Assembly (NCBI GenBank): GCA_046732465.1
Contig: JBKPND010000011.1
Span: forward strand, 1-64,000
Reading direction: 5' to 3'
DNA from: DASUPK01 sp046732465
GTDB taxonomy: Bacteria; Actinomycetota; Thermoleophilia; Solirubrobacterales; 70-9
Length of the DNA: 64,000 nucleotides
Below the pieces are notes generated by a model, which searched no databases, was not told the DNA's origin, and saw nothing but the letters and a program-made list of their open reading frames with translations. Shown here piece by piece: positions 32,382 through 40,939 of this stretch. The first letter of the stretch is position 1, and each line of letters begins with the position of its first letter. The position numbers and the translations under genes were made by a program.

Positions 32382-34574
32382 ATGGAAGCGGCCACCGAAC
32401 GCGCTCCGGAGCCCGCGGGTGCGTACGCGCCACGCGCGCTCGGGAGCGGCGAGCCGCTCGATCGCGAGCGGCTCCTCGATGCGCCGCTGAAGACCCTGCC
32501 GCGTCCCTCGATCCTCGATGCGCCGATCACCAAGCTGCGCGGGGCCGGCCCGAAGCTCGCCGCCGCCGCGGAGGAGATGGGGATTTCGAGCCTCGGTGAT
32601 CTGCTCCGCCACCTCCCGCACAGCTACCGCGACCGGGCCGAGCCGGTGCGCCTGGCGGAGCTCAGGCTGGGGGAGGAGGCAACGGTCGAGGTCGAGGTGG
32701 CCAGCGCCAGGGTCCGGCCGACCCGCCGCCGGCGGCTGACCATCCTCGAGGCGCAGGTCTCCGACGCGAGCGGGAAGGCGAAGGCGATCTGGTTCAACCG
32801 CGCCTGGCTCGCGGATCGCCTGCAGCCCGGTACCCGCCTCCTGGTGCATGGCAAGCTCGAGAAGCGCGGCTTCACCGTCGCCGAGCACGAATTCCTCGAT
32901 TCCTCCGATCAGGCGGGTCTGCACACGACGGGGATCGTCCCGGTACATCCAGCCACCGAGAAGCTGCGGCCGCAGCGCATCCGCGAGTGGGCCTGGCAGG
33001 CGCTGCCCCAGACTCGGCACGCGGTCGAGCCGGTGCCCGGCCGGCTCCGCCGGGAGCTCCGCTTCGCGAGCTCCCAGGACGCCCTGGTCGCCTCGCACTT
33101 CCCGGCGGACGAACACGCGGCAGAGGCCGCCCGGGAGCGGCTCGCCTTCGAGGAGCTCTTCCTCTACCAGGCGGCGCTGGTCACGCGCCGCGGGCGGCGG
33201 GTGGCGGGAGATCGGGGGATCGCACTGCCGGATGCTGGGGCACAGGTCAGGACCTGGCTCGAATCGCTGCCCTTCGAGCTCACCGGCGATCAGCGCCGGG
33301 CGATCGACGAGATCGACGAGGACCTGGGCCGGGCACAGCCGATGCAACGGCTGCTGATGGGCGAGGTCGGCAGCGGCAAGACCGTCGTCTGCGTCTACGC
33401 GATGCTGCGCGCGATCGAGGCCGGTCATCAAGCGGCGTTGATGGCTCCCACCGAGACGCTCGCCGAGCAGCACTTCCGGACGCTGGAGACATTGCTGGCG
33501 AGCGAACCCGTGCCCGCCACGCTGCTCACCTCGGCCACCCCTGCCACCCGGCGCCGCGAGCTGCTCGATTCGCTGGCGGCCGGCCAGCCCCAGCTGGTGG
33601 TCGGCACCCACGCCCTGATCGAGGACGCGGTCGAGTTCTCCTCGCTCGCGGTGGCAGTCGTGGACGAGCAGCACCGCTTCGGCGTCCGCCAGCGCTCGGC
33701 ACTCGACGCGAAGGGGCCGGGCAAGCGACTGCCGCACGTCCTCCACATGACCGCGACCCCGATCCCGCGGACCCTCTCGCTCACCGCCTACGGCGACCTC
33801 GACACCACCGCGCTGCACGAGCTGCCCGCCGGCCGACAACCGATCACGACCCGCGTGGTCGACGAGGAGAGCCGTCCCGCCGCATATGACTTCATCCGGG
33901 CGCGGCTGGGGGAGGGGCGCCAGGCGTTCGTCGTCTGCCCGCTGGTCGCCGATTCCGAGGCGGTGCAGGCCAAGGCCGCCGATGCCGAGGCGAAGCGACT
34001 CGCGGCCACGGAGTTCCGCGACTTCCGCGTCGCTCTCTTGCACGGCCAGATGTCCTCGGAGCAGAAGGCGGGAGCGATGGATGCCTTCGCCTCCGGCGTG
34101 GCCGACGTCCTGGTGGCGACGACCGTGGTCGAGGTCGGGATCGACGTCCCCAACGCGACGGTGATGCTGGTCGAAGGGGCCGAGCGGTTCGGGCTCTCGC
34201 AGCTCCACCAGCTCCGGGGCCGGGTCGGGCGAGGCGAGCATTCCTCCTTCTGCATCCTCTTCGGCGACCCGGAGTCCGACGCGGCGCGGGCGCGGCTCGA
34301 GGCGATCGCGAGACAGGGCGATGGCTTCGCCCTGGCGGAGGTCGACCTCTCGATTCGAGGCGAGGGCGAGATCCTCGGCACCCGCCAGCACGGCCTGCCG
34401 CGCTTTCGCGCCGCCACGCTGCCCGAGGACACCGGACTGCTGCTGGAGGCGCGTCGCCGCGTGCTCGAGCTGCGCCAGCGGCACGGGTCGCTCGAGGCGG
34501 GCTCCCTGGGCCCGCTGATGGACGAGGCGCGGCGCCGCTTCGGGGACGAGCGGCGCGATCAGATCGCCGCGTAG
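32382..34574 (+). CDS. recG: ATP-dependent DNA helicase RecG
   Basis: A 730-residue branch-migrating helicase. After an OB-fold wedge domain (RVRPTRRRRLTILEAQVSD) come LTGDQRRAIDEI, Walker A GEVGSGKTVV (about residue 326), APTETLAEQH, DEQHRFGVRQR, MTATPIPRTL, TTVVEVGIDVPNAT and QLRGRVGRGEH. A 45-residue N-terminal arm precedes the conserved core. TAGCCT lies 10 nt before ATG 32382. Its TAG overlaps the rsmD GTG by one base. Confidence 0.96.
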   Translation: MEAATERAPEPAGAYAPRALGSGEPLDRERLLDAPLKTLPRPSILDAPITKLRGAGPKLAAAAEEMGISSLGDLLRHLPHSYRDRAEPVRLAELRLGEEATVEVEVASARVRPTRRRRLTILEAQVSDASGKAKAIWFNRAWLADRLQPGTRLLVHGKLEKRGFTVAEHEFLDSSDQAGLHTTGIVPVHPATEKLRPQRIREWAWQALPQTRHAVEPVPGRLRRELRFASSQDALVASHFPADEHAAEAARERLAFEELFLYQAALVTRRGRRVAGDRGIALPDAGAQVRTWLESLPFELTGDQRRAIDEIDEDLGRAQPMQRLLMGEVGSGKTVVCVYAMLRAIEAGHQAALMAPTETLAEQHFRTLETLLASEPVPATLLTSATPATRRRELLDSLAAGQPQLVVGTHALIEDAVEFSSLAVAVVDEQHRFGVRQRSALDAKGPGKRLPHVLHMTATPIPRTLSLTAYGDLDTTALHELPAGRQPITTRVVDEESRPAAYDFIRARLGEGRQAFVVCPLVADSEAVQAKAADAEAKRLAATEFRDFRVALLHGQMSSEQKAGAMDAFASGVADVLVATTVVEVGIDVPNATVMLVEGAERFGLSQLHQLRGRVGRGEHSSFCILFGDPESDAARARLEAIARQGDGFALAEVDLSIRGEGEILGTRQHGLPRFRAATLPEDTGLLLEARRRVLELRQRHGSLEAGSLGPLMDEARRRFGDERRDQIAA

Positions 34575-35104
34575 TGGCGGAAATCCGAGTCACCGGCGGG
34601 GAGCTGCGCGGCCGCCGCCTCTACGTGCCGAAGAGCGGGGTGCGACCCACCACTGGGAAGGTTCGCGAGGCGATCTTCTCGATGCTCGGCAGCGTCGAGG
34701 ATGCCAGGGTGCTCGACCTGTTCTGCGGCAGCGGGGCCCTCGGCATCGAGGCGCTCTCGCGGGGGGCGGCCGAGGCGGCTCTGGTCGACACCCGTCCGGC
34801 GCCGGCGCGCAGGAATGTGGATGACCTGGAGCTGGGGGACCGGGCCCGGGTCGTCCGGGCGGACGCGATCAGGTTCCTGAAGCGAGCCGAGCCGGGATCC
34901 TTCGATCTCGTGCTCTGCGACCCGCCCTATAGACTCGCCGACCGCCTTGGAGCCGATCTCGTCCAGCTCACCCCCGGCGTGCTCGCCGCAGGCGGCCGCG
35001 TGATGGTGGAGACCTCACCGCAGCGGCCGCTACCCCTCGAGCTGCCCGTTCTGACGGAACGCGCCTACGGCGACACGATGATCAGAATTCACGCCGATGA
35101 GTGA
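34574..35104 (+). CDS. rsmD: 16S rRNA (guanine-N2)-methyltransferase RsmD
   Basis: A 176-residue Rossmann methyltransferase. RVTGGELRGRRL and RPTTGKVREAIFSML at the start, SAM motif VLDLFCGSGALGIEALSRG, and the catalytic DPPY motif in LVLCDPPY. It methylates G966-equivalent in 16S rRNA. GTG 34574 overlaps the recG stop; the 3' end overlaps coaD by 8 nt. The recG-rsmD-coaD order is classic for Gram-positive genomes. Confidence 0.94.
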   Translation: MAEIRVTGGELRGRRLYVPKSGVRPTTGKVREAIFSMLGSVEDARVLDLFCGSGALGIEALSRGAAEAALVDTRPAPARRNVDDLELGDRARVVRADAIRFLKRAEPGSFDLVLCDPPYRLADRLGADLVQLTPGVLAAGGRVMVETSPQRPLPLELPVLTERAYGDTMIRIHADE

Positions 35105-35597
35105 CGAGAACCCCCGCATCGCGGTATGCCCGGGGAGCTATGACCCGGTCACCAATGGCCACCTGGACGTCATCACCCGGGCCGCCAGGGTGTTCGACAA
35201 GGTTGTCGTAGGTGTCGTCAACAACCCAGTGCGCAAGCAGGAGACGCTGTTCACGGCTGAGGAGCGCAAGGCGTTCATCGAGGATGCCACCGCCGAGCTC
35301 GGGAACGTCGAGGTCGGCGTGATGACCAACCTCCTGGTCGAGTTCGCGCGCGAAAACAACGCCACGGCGATCATCAAGGGGCTGCGGGCGATCTCCGACT
35401 TCGAGTACGAGTTCGAGATGAATCAGCTCAACCGCAAGCTCGCCGCGGAGATCGAGTCGATGTACATCTTCGCCTCGGCCAACTACAGCTTCCTTTCCTC
35501 GACCGGGGTGAAGGAGATCGCGACGTTCGGCGGCGACGTGGGCGATCTGGTCCCGGGCCCGGTTGCAAAAGCGCTTGCGGAACGTCTCTCGCGCTGA
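35097..35597 (+). CDS. coaD: Phosphopantetheine adenylyltransferase
   Basis: A 166-residue nucleotidyltransferase of the CoA pathway. CPGSYDPVTNGHLDVITRAA holds the HxGH-like site (here NGHLD), then NPVRKQETLFTAEER, IIKGLRAISDFEYEFEMNQLN and YSFLSSTGVKEIATFGGDV. All typical. It transfers AMP to 4'-phosphopantetheine. ATG 35097 lies inside the rsmD end (8-nt overlap). Confidence 0.96.
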   Translation: MSDENPRIAVCPGSYDPVTNGHLDVITRAARVFDKVVVGVVNNPVRKQETLFTAEERKAFIEDATAELGNVEVGVMTNLLVEFARENNATAIIKGLRAISDFEYEFEMNQLNRKLAAEIESMYIFASANYSFLSSTGVKEIATFGGDVGDLVPGPVAKALAERLSR

Positions 35598-35696
35598 TTC
35601 TCCGTGCGTGGGGGGTGGGCGGACGCTTGCAGATCGGCGAAGAAGCGCCGCCCGGAACCGACGAGTTTGCGCGATGCGTAAGCTTTAGCGACCTCA

Positions 35697-36164
35697 ATGG
35701 ACGTTCTAGTACTGATCGACAAGCTCGACGACCTGGTCCACAACGCGCGGCCCGTGCCGCTTACGGATCAGGTGCGCGTCGACCGTGAGGAGATTTACGA
35801 CCTCCTCGACCAGATGCGCGCCACGATCCCCGAGGAGATCAAGCAGGCACGTTGGATCGTCAAGGAGCGCCAGGAGATGCTGGCCGAGGCCAAGCGTGAG
35901 GCCGAGCGGATCGTCAAGGAGGCCCGCGAGCAGCAGGCCCGCCTCGTCGCGAACGAGGAGATCACCCGCCAGGCCGAGCGCGCCGCCGAGGAGATCGTGG
36001 AGGAGGCGAGGGAGCGCGAGCGGGAGATCCGGCTCGGCGCCGAGGACTACGCCGACGACATCCTCTCGACGCTCGAGGTCAATCTCCAGAAGTTCCTGCA
36101 GGCGGTGCAGCGCGGTCGCGACCGGCTCCAGGGCCGCGAGCGCGAGCCTTCCGAGATCGGTTAG
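35697..36164 (+). CDS. DivIVA/SepIVA-like coiled-coil protein
   Basis: A 155-residue, highly charged protein. An N-terminal DivIVA-like piece (VLIDKLDDLVHNARPVPLTDQVRVDREEIYDLLDQM) leads into a long coiled coil rich in Glu/Arg/Ala (about residues 45-145), with EAKREAERIVKEAREQ typical of this group. It resembles Mycobacterium SepIVA (Rv2927c), a septation factor encoded near rnc and DUF177. Some annotations call such proteins ATP synthase subunit b-like because of the coiled coil. Candidate -10 boxes TAAGCT (35679) and TTTAGC (35684) precede ATG 35697. Confidence 0.75.
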   Translation: MDVLVLIDKLDDLVHNARPVPLTDQVRVDREEIYDLLDQMRATIPEEIKQARWIVKERQEMLAEAKREAERIVKEAREQQARLVANEEITRQAERAAEEIVEEAREREREIRLGAEDYADDILSTLEVNLQKFLQAVQRGRDRLQGREREPSEIG

Positions 36165-36953
36165 CTAGCTCGCCGCCGCGGGCGGCTGCTGCATCTGGTC
36201 GAGCACGTCCTTGAGGGGCGTGTCGGGCACCTGAATCGGTCCGCGCGTTGGACGGTCCAGATCGGCAATGACGAAGAGCAGCATCGTCACGAGCAGGGCC
36301 GCCAGCGATACCGCTAGGACGCCCCTCCCGACGATCGCGAGATAGGCGGCGAGCAGTCCGAGTGCGAGTGCCGCACCGAGCACCTCGAGGAACAACACCG
36401 CGTTCGGCACCCGGTTGTTGAGGCCCGCGACGCGCGTGGCCTGGGCGTCGATCATCTCGTTCAGCGTTTCCTCGTAGAGCCGGGGAGCGCTATCGACGGG
36501 CCTGAGTGCGAGCGCCTCTCCGTTCAGGGCCCAGAGGCGGCGTTGAATCTCCTTCTCTCTGTCCGCGACGGCGACCTCCGGGTCGCTGCCGGGAATGAAG
36601 TTCGTCAGGTTGACCGCGCTCGCGGTGTAGGTCTTCAGCAGGGCGAGCGACTTGCTCCGCATGGGCTCGGGGAGCGTCTGCGCCCGCAGGTAGGTCGTGC
36701 CGATCGTGTTCGCCTCGTCCACCACGGCGTCGCGCCGGTTCTCGTACCGCGTGACCGCGAGGGAAAGGCCGAAAGCGAGGATCAGCCCGACCACTCCCAG
36801 GAGCGCGGCCTGCAGGACGCCGAACGGCTCCTTCAAGGTGTCCGACAGATGGCGCACGCGGTGCCCGAGGAAGACGCCCAGCGCCGTGGCGCCCAGCACG
36901 GCCACGGCCAGTACGAGCGCCATCTCAAAGGTGCTGAGCCTGAAGAACCACAT
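36165..36953 (-). CDS. DUF4239 (bestrophin-like) membrane protein
   Basis: A 262-residue protein with about four membrane segments: two near the N-terminus (about 10-28 and 45-65), a large soluble loop with RYENRRDAVVDEANTIGTTYLRAQTLP, and two near the C-terminus (about 190-230). That loop is the signature of DUF4239/bestrophin-like proteins, whose transport role is unproven. ATG 36953 is 8 nt after a minus-strand TAGCGT. Its stop abuts the SepIVA-like stop (TAGCTAG). Confidence 0.78.
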   Translation of the reverse strand: MWFFRLSTFEMALVLAVAVLGATALGVFLGHRVRHLSDTLKEPFGVLQAALLGVVGLILAFGLSLAVTRYENRRDAVVDEANTIGTTYLRAQTLPEPMRSKSLALLKTYTASAVNLTNFIPGSDPEVAVADREKEIQRRLWALNGEALALRPVDSAPRLYEETLNEMIDAQATRVAGLNNRVPNAVLFLEVLGAALALGLLAAYLAIVGRGVLAVSLAALLVTMLLFVIADLDRPTRGPIQVPDTPLKDVLDQMQQPPAAAS

Positions 36954-37003
36954 GCCGATGGACGCTAAGCGGCTATCCGGACGTTGGACCCTCCCTGCAT
37001 CGG

Positions 37004-37615
37004 CTAGAGCAGCTCGACGCGCCCGGTCTCGATCTCGTAGACCGCTGCGACGACGCTGACCGTGCCCTCCTCCACCGCCGGACCGATGATCGGTCCCGTC
37101 TCGGCGATCTTCGCCGCCTGGGCGCGGGCGTTGGCCGCGACGCAGTCCGGCAGAGCGCGCTGACCCGCCGGCAGCGACTCGACGGCGGGCACGACCGCAT
37201 CGACCACGGGGCCGATGGCTCCGTATTCGTCGGGCGGGTAGACCCGGCTGCCGTCTGCGACGGCGATCGCGGCCTCGACCGCTCCGCAGTCCGTGTGCCC
37301 GAGCACCATCACCAGCTTCACGCCCAGAACGGCGACCGCGAACTCGGTGCTGCCCACCGTTCCCGTGTCGAGGGTGTTGCCGGCGACCTTGGAGACGAAC
37401 AGGTTGCCGCGATCGAGATCGAAGGCGAGGGCCGTCGAGACGCGCGAGTCGGCGCAGGAGATGATCGCCGCGAAGGGCCGCTGCCCCTCCCCGTGCCGCT
37501 CGCCAAGCGGTGAGAGGTTTCGCAGCTCCTGCCTTCCGGCTTGATGCCGCTCGTTGCCCGCCTGCAGTGCGGCGAGCGCAGCGCCCGGCGTCTCGGGGTA
37601 TTTCTCGGTGTTCAT
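37004..37615 (-). CDS. Beta-class carbonic anhydrase
   Basis: A 203-residue beta-carbonic anhydrase. Zinc ligands and catalytic dyad are intact: ISCADSRVS (CxDxR, about residue 54) and LGHTDCGAV (HxxC, about 107), with NTLDTGTVGSTEFAV between. It hydrates CO2 for carboxylases and pH balance. ATG 37615 is preceded by a minus-strand TACGTT (37631-37626); an in-frame TTG at 37627 is possible. Divergent from the next gene with only 32 nt between. Confidence 0.92.
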   Translation of the reverse strand: MNTEKYPETPGAALAALQAGNERHQAGRQELRNLSPLGERHGEGQRPFAAIISCADSRVSTALAFDLDRGNLFVSKVAGNTLDTGTVGSTEFAVAVLGVKLVMVLGHTDCGAVEAAIAVADGSRVYPPDEYGAIGPVVDAVVPAVESLPAGQRALPDCVAANARAQAAKIAETGPIIGPAVEEGTVSVVAAVYEIETGRVELL

Positions 37616-37647
37616 CGGGTCCGGCAACGTACAACTAGGCTCAGCGC
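37616..37647. promoter_or_regulatory. Compact divergent promoter region
   Basis: Thirty-two bases separate the beta-carbonic anhydrase and APH-like starts. On the plus strand TAGGCT (37636-37641) lies exactly 6 nt before ATG 37648. On the minus strand TACGTT (37631-37626) lies 10 nt before ATG 37615. Polymerases could not occupy both at once. Confidence 0.5.
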
Positions 37648-38619
37648 ATGGAGGAGCTCGTTGCCGGTGTCCGTGAGGTTCTTGCCGAGCAGGGCATCGA
37701 GCCGGGTGAGGTGAAGCTGACGCGTATCCCGGGCGGGGCGTCGCGCGAGACCTGGCTGGCCGAGGGCGATGCGGGCGGCTGGGTGCTTCGCCGCGACCCG
37801 AAGGGCTCGGTCTCGCTGGTGCCGATGGCTGATGAGTTCGCGCTGATCGCCCGGGCCGCCGAGGCCGGCGCTCCGGTCCCCGAGCTGCTCGCCTTCGAGC
37901 CCGAGGGGGGCCGATTCGGCTCCCCCGGCTTCCTGATGGCTCACGTCGAGGGGACCTCGGTTGCTCCCCGGATCCTGCGCAAGCCCGAGTACGAGGCCGC
38001 CCGGGCTCGACTCACCGAGCAGCTCGCGGGGGCACTCGCCCGCATCCACTCGATCGATCCGGGATCGCTGAACGGCGTCCTGCCCAACCCCGGCGAGGAC
38101 CCGGCGCTCACCCAGATTGCGGAGTGGGAGCGCCAGCTCGACGAGATCGGCGAACCGCTGCCGGCGGTCGAGCTCGGACTGCGCTGGCTGCGGGCCAACG
38201 CGCCGGAGTCGGCGGAGCCGCGCCTGGTTCACGGCGACTTCCGGCTCGGGAACTTCATCGTGGACGAGAACGGGCTCGCCGCGGTGATCGACTGGGAGCT
38301 CGCCCATCTCGGCGATCCGGCGGAGGACATCGGCTGGCTCTGCATCCGTTCCTGGCGGTTCGGCAACGACGACCGGCCGGTGGCGGGCGTCGGAGATCCG
38401 GACGAGTTCGCCGCCACCTACGAGTCGGCAGGCGGTGCGCCGGTCGACGGCGACCGGGTCCGGTACTGGGAGGCGTTCGGGAACGTCAAGTGGGCCGTGA
38501 TCTGCGCTCGCCAGGCAAACGACCACCTGACGGGCGTGCGGCGCAGCCACGAGCTGGCCTCCCTCGGACGGCGGGTCTGCGAGCCGGAGTGGGACCTCCT
38601 CCAGCTGGTGAATTCGTGA
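37648..38619 (+). CDS. APH-family phosphotransferase (ACAD10/11 kinase-like)
   Basis: A 323-residue protein-kinase-like phosphotransferase. IPGGASRETWLAE is the nucleotide loop, VLRRDP the strand with the Lys/Arg position, LVHGDFRLGNF (about residue 194) the catalytic loop and VIDWELAHLGDPAEDIGW (about 213) the metal-binding Asp. Sequence style matches kinase domains of ACAD10/11 type, which act on hydroxyacyl-CoA, rather than antibiotic kinases. Followed by DUF6285 (TGATG overlap), a pairing typical for this group. Substrate inferred. Confidence 0.82.
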   Translation: MEELVAGVREVLAEQGIEPGEVKLTRIPGGASRETWLAEGDAGGWVLRRDPKGSVSLVPMADEFALIARAAEAGAPVPELLAFEPEGGRFGSPGFLMAHVEGTSVAPRILRKPEYEAARARLTEQLAGALARIHSIDPGSLNGVLPNPGEDPALTQIAEWERQLDEIGEPLPAVELGLRWLRANAPESAEPRLVHGDFRLGNFIVDENGLAAVIDWELAHLGDPAEDIGWLCIRSWRFGNDDRPVAGVGDPDEFAATYESAGGAPVDGDRVRYWEAFGNVKWAVICARQANDHLTGVRRSHELASLGRRVCEPEWDLLQLVNS

Positions 38620-38975
38620 TGCAGGACCGGCCGACCGCGGACGAGCTGCTCGACTCCGTCGCCGAGTATCTCTTCGGGGAGCTGCGACCCGAGGTGCCGC
38701 GAGAGCAGCGCTTCAAGGTCCTGGTCGCGGCGAACGTGTGCGCGGTGGTGGCGCGTGAGCTCAGGGCGGGGGAGGAGCCCGACCGCGAGGACCTGGCGCT
38801 CTTCGGGGAGCTGCTGGGGGAGGAGGTCGACGACGTCCACGCGGCGGCGGCCGAGCTGTCCGAGCGAATCCGCTCCGGCGACCTCGACGAACGGATCGAT
38901 GAGCTGGCGCCGAGGCTCGAGGAGCACGTCAGGCGAAAGCTCGACATCGCGCGGCCCGGTTACGCGGACGACTAG
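38619..38975 (+). CDS. DUF6285-like protein
   Basis: A 118-residue, all-helical, acidic protein: RPTADELLDSVAEYLFGEL, FKVLVAANVCAVVARELRAG and DERIDELAPRLEEHVRRKL. Proteins of this size and pattern are encoded directly after APH/ACAD-type kinases and are named DUF6285. It may be a small partner subunit. ATG 38619 overlaps the kinase TGA (a GTG at 38616 is in frame). Its TAG is shared with the convergent gene in CTAG (38972-38975). Confidence 0.72.
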   Translation: MQDRPTADELLDSVAEYLFGELRPEVPREQRFKVLVAANVCAVVARELRAGEEPDREDLALFGELLGEEVDDVHAAAAELSERIRSGDLDERIDELAPRLEEHVRRKLDIARPGYADD

Positions 38976-39826
38976 AGCTCGGTCTCGTGGGCGCCGGCCC
39001 GGCCGGCGTCGATCTTCTCGTAGAAGTGCCCGAGCAGCTCCATCGTCTCGTCGGGATCGGCGCAGGTGTAGGCGTTCCAGGCCTCGGCCCTGAGCTGCTC
39101 GTCGAGGGTCTTTCCGACCGTGTCGAGGATCGTCTGCTTGGCGGAGCGGACAGCTCGCTGCGAGTTGCGGAGGATCTGACGGGCGACGGTCTCGGCCTCG
39201 TCCAGCAGCGTGTCGTGTTGGACCACCTTCGAGACCAGGTTCCACTCGAGCGCCTGGGCGGCGTCGATCGGCTCGGCGGTGAGCAGCATGTGCATAGCGA
39301 CGCCGACCCCGGCGGCGTTGACGAGCCGCACGATGCCACCGTCGCCGTGATGGAAGCCGCGTCGGGCCTCGAAGGAGCCGAACATCGCGCGGTCGGAGGC
39401 GATCCGGATGTCGCAGGCGAGCGCGGTCTCAAAGCCGCCGGCGAGCGCCCAGCCGTTGATCGCGCCGATGATCGGCTTGTAGATCCGGTGCATCCCGCGG
39501 GTGAAGCCGTTCAGCCCGAGCTCGGCGATCTGCCGGAGGTCATCGGGCTTCTGCTCAGCGATGATCGGCGGGATGTACTCCTTCAGGTCCGCGCCGGCGC
39601 AGAAGGCGTCCCCGGCTCCGGTGAGGATCGCGACGTCGACGGAGTCGTCCTCGGCGAAGTCGGCCCAGGCGCCGATCATCGCGCGGTGGACGTCGGGGCT
39701 CACCGCGTTGCGCGCCTCGGGCCGGTTGATCGTCACGTAGGCGATCCGGTCGCGCTTCTCGTAGAGGACCACCCCCTTGTCGGCCGACGGCGGCGGTCCG
39801 GGCCGCTCGGGGTTGTGGTGGGTCAT
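38972..39826 (-). CDS. Enoyl-CoA hydratase/isomerase family protein
   Basis: A 284-residue crotonase-fold protein. ITINRPEARNAVS-like start (VTINRPEARNAV), oxyanion segments DAFCAGADLKEY and GWALAGGFETALACDIRIAS, and GIVRLVNAAGVGVAMHML. One of the two usual catalytic acids may be the Glu in GGFETALAC; the second is not clear, so hydratase versus isomerase or other crotonase activity is open. ATG 39826 has a strong SD (AGAAGGAGGAG on the minus strand). It follows a methyltransferase gene in the same direction. Confidence 0.85.
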   Translation of the reverse strand: MTHHNPERPGPPPSADKGVVLYEKRDRIAYVTINRPEARNAVSPDVHRAMIGAWADFAEDDSVDVAILTGAGDAFCAGADLKEYIPPIIAEQKPDDLRQIAELGLNGFTRGMHRIYKPIIGAINGWALAGGFETALACDIRIASDRAMFGSFEARRGFHHGDGGIVRLVNAAGVGVAMHMLLTAEPIDAAQALEWNLVSKVVQHDTLLDEAETVARQILRNSQRAVRSAKQTILDTVGKTLDEQLRAEAWNAYTCADPDETMELLGHFYEKIDAGRAGAHETEL

Positions 39827-39841
39827 CTCTCCTCCTTCTGA

Positions 39842-40384
39842 CTAGTCGTAGGTGGCTCGGACGACCGCCAGGTCGTCGGCGGTCCACGTGATCTCGCCGC
39901 CGCACCACTCGGCGAGCTCCTCCGCGGTGTCAGGGAAGTCGAAGTCGGGCTCGATCGGCGTGATCTGCGGCTCGGCCTTGACGACGTCGCCGATCACGAG
40001 CGCCCGCGACTGCTCGCGGACCCGCCTGAAGAGGGTGCGCTTCGCGTCGTCCTGCAGGTGGTGAACCGAGAGCACCGAGATGACCAGATCCCATGGACCA
40101 TCCGGCAGCGGATCCTCCATCCTTGCCAGCTGGACGTCGTCGTACTCCTCCCGCAGCCGGTAGACCATGTCGGGGCTCGAGTCGAGACCGATCACCCAGG
40201 CGTCGGGATAGGTCTCGAGCAGGACCCGGGTGGTCTCACCGGTGCCCATGCCCAGCTCGAGGACCCGGTCCGGGGCGAACGGAATCGCCTCCACGGTGGC
40301 CTTCTGGAGCTCGTCGTAGCGCGGGACTTCGGCCCGGATCTCCTCCAGGTAGGTCTCCGGGTTCCAGTGGAATTGCGCGCTCAA
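39842..40384 (-). CDS. Class I SAM-dependent methyltransferase
   Basis: A 180-residue methyltransferase. SAM motif I is VLELGMGTGETTRVLLETYP (about residues 41-60), then VIGLDSSPDMV and DLVISVLSVHHLQDDAKRTLFRRV. Substrate unknown. The start TTG 40384 begins about 25 nt from the divergent DUF177 gene. It ends 15 nt before the enoyl-CoA hydratase gene and likely shares its message. Confidence 0.83.
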   Translation of the reverse strand: MSAQFHWNPETYLEEIRAEVPRYDELQKATVEAIPFAPDRVLELGMGTGETTRVLLETYPDAWVIGLDSSPDMVYRLREEYDDVQLARMEDPLPDGPWDLVISVLSVHHLQDDAKRTLFRRVREQSRALVIGDVVKAEPQITPIEPDFDFPDTAEELAEWCGGEITWTADDLAVVRATYD

Positions 40385-40394
40385 GGTGAGTAGG

Positions 40395-40400
40395 TACCCT
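40395..40400 (+). promoter_or_regulatory. Candidate -10 box of DUF177 gene
   Basis: TACCCT ends 8 nt before GTG 40409; no SD. The predicted leader is about 2 nt. Confidence 0.4.
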
Positions 40401-40408
40401 CGAAGCGA

Positions 40409-40930
40409 GTGTATGCGGAAGGCGGAATCGTCGATCTCGAGCGGCTGGCGCTGTCCTCAGGACAAGCTCGCGCCCTCGATCTCGAGCTGGCGCTCGACCC
40501 GATCGAGCTCGGCGGCCAGACCTACGCGCCGACCGGTGGCGGAAGCGAGGCGCGGCTGGACGTCTCCCGCACGACCACCGGATATGCGCTGCGGCTTCGC
40601 TTCTCCACTGAGCTGACCGGCCCCTGCGTTCGCTGTCTCGAGGAGGCCGCGACCGATCTCGAGATCGACGCCCGCGAGATCGATCAGGCGTCAGCCCAGG
40701 ACGAGGAGCTCCGCAGCCCTTACGTCTCCGACGGAGATCTCGACGTCGGCCGCTGGGCCAACGATGCCCTCGTCCTCGCCTTCCCGTCACAGCCGCTCTG
40801 CCGGGAGGACTGCGCCGGCCTCTGCTCGGTCTGCGGCGAGTCGCTGAACGACGCTGACCCCGAGGCCCACCGTCACTCTCAGGGCGGCGACCCGCGGATG
40901 GCGAAGCTGCGCGACTTGAAGCTGGACTGA
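40409..40930 (+). CDS. YceD/DUF177 family protein
   Basis: A 173-residue protein with the DUF177 core (STELTGPCVRCLEEAATDLE) and the C-terminal Cys cluster PLCREDCAGLCSVCGESLND. In most bacteria this gene lies directly upstream of rpmF and its product is linked to 23S rRNA processing. Here ltaE is inserted between it and rpmF. Start GTG 40409 lies 28 nt from the divergent methyltransferase start. Confidence 0.88.
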   Translation: MYAEGGIVDLERLALSSGQARALDLELALDPIELGGQTYAPTGGGSEARLDVSRTTTGYALRLRFSTELTGPCVRCLEEAATDLEIDAREIDQASAQDEELRSPYVSDGDLDVGRWANDALVLAFPSQPLCREDCAGLCSVCGESLNDADPEAHRHSQGGDPRMAKLRDLKLD

Positions 40931-40939
40931 CGCCCAGCC

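Noticed and set aside
32331..34484. 717-codon minus-strand open frame opposite recG
   Set aside because: RecG carries all helicase motifs; the opposite frame is compositionally a shadow.
37648..38619. Aminoglycoside resistance kinase
   Set aside because: Although in the APH family, the sequence style and DUF6285 neighbour match ACAD10/11-type metabolic kinases.
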